Assembly: GCA_028286905.1 (NCBI GenBank)
Contig: JAQBQP010000001.1
Location: 207,114-248,627, forward strand
Length of the DNA stretch: 41,514 nucleotides
Source: Candidatus Doudnabacteria bacterium
Lineage (GTDB): Bacteria; Patescibacteriota; Doudnabacteria; UBA920; VMFF01
Direction of reading: 5' to 3'
Shown one piece after another: positions 41,464 through 41,514 of this stretch. The notes below the pieces were generated by a model that saw only the letters and a program-made list of their open reading frames with translations, did no database searches and had not been told where the DNA came from. Position 1 is the first letter of the stretch; each line of letters opens with the position of its first letter. The translations under genes and the position numbers were made by a program.

Positions 41464-41476
41464 GTTCTTTGAACAG
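41464..41476 (+). promoter_or_regulatory. boxA-like antitermination site after 16S
   Basis: TTCTTTGAACAGT in the spacer resembles boxA elements that follow 16S genes and recruit Nus factors. A related TTGAACAG is in the leader near 39667. Confidence 0.5.
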
Positions 41477-41498
41477 TAGATTGCCCTTATTGTGCTAT

Positions 41499-41514
41499 GA
41501 CGTAACATTTCTAT
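41499..41514 (+). repeat. Right arm of the 16S rRNA processing stem
   Basis: GACGTAACATTTCTAT is exactly complementary to 39698-39713. The window ends here, so the stem may be longer. Confidence 0.8.

Overview
This window looks like part of a chromosome from a Candidate Phyla Radiation (Patescibacteria) bacterium. The evidence is an AT-rich, tightly packed genome with mostly single-copy housekeeping genes on one strand, several tandem T4SS_pilin-type proteins of the kind common in CPR genomes, a short divergent 16S rRNA with a variant 515 region, and family members that are trimmed or have lost usual active-site residues. UGA acts as a normal stop codon, so this is not a recoded Gracilibacteria/Absconditabacteria lineage. 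I do not assign a phylum-level group from memory.

Layout. 1-5.8 kb: the end of RNase HII, tRNA-Ser, a Nudix hydrolase, a GT28-type glycolipid glycosyltransferase, Hsp20, FtsK and a RodZ-like protein. 5.9-12.3 kb: RecA, a DnaQ exonuclease fused to a decayed DinG-like helicase, a 0.7-kb non-coding region with DnaA boxes and a probable structured RNA, a DksA/TraR-like protein without a zinc finger, LspA and a ComM/YifB ATPase. 12.3-16.6 kb: a membrane-anchored solute-binding protein followed by five T4SS_pilin-type proteins, which is the main cell-surface locus. 16.7-22.7 kb: tRNA-Leu, DedA, FtsH, a six-helix membrane protein, tRNA-Val, RNase III, a lipid-kinase-like protein and a metallophosphoesterase. 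22.7-23.3 kb: a G+C-rich minus-strand cassette. 23.4-30.3 kb: SMC, a second DedA, then the rpsP-khpA-trmD-rluD-rplS translation block, with a second G+C-rich cassette where rimM usually lies. 30.3-31.4 kb (minus strand): superoxide dismutase and a Bcp peroxiredoxin. 31.4-39.3 kb: a metalloprotease-like protein, RNase Y and YmdB, a methyltransferase, a membrane protein, YraN, NusA, ClpP and a LytR_C-domain membrane protein. 39.3-41.5 kb: tandem terminators, the rRNA promoter and leader, and a complete 16S rRNA gene.

How the genes work together. Most of the window maintains the cell: DNA segregation and repair (FtsK, SMC, RecA), RNA processing and decay (RNase HII, RNase III, RNase Y, YmdB, NusA), ribosome parts and modification, and membrane proteolysis (FtsH, ClpP). 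The genes most likely to face the environment are the binding protein, the pilin array and the two cassettes. Many promoters have a strong extended -10 (TGnTATAAT) with little or no -35, and several lie so close to the ATG that leaderless mRNAs are expected. All three tRNA genes are followed within 9-16 bases by a protein start codon.

The best candidates for something undescribed are the five-gene pilin array with its orphan binding protein, the pair of G+C-rich self-contained gene cassettes, the structured intergenic RNA at about 9.5-9.94 kb, and the double-terminator leader in front of RNase Y.
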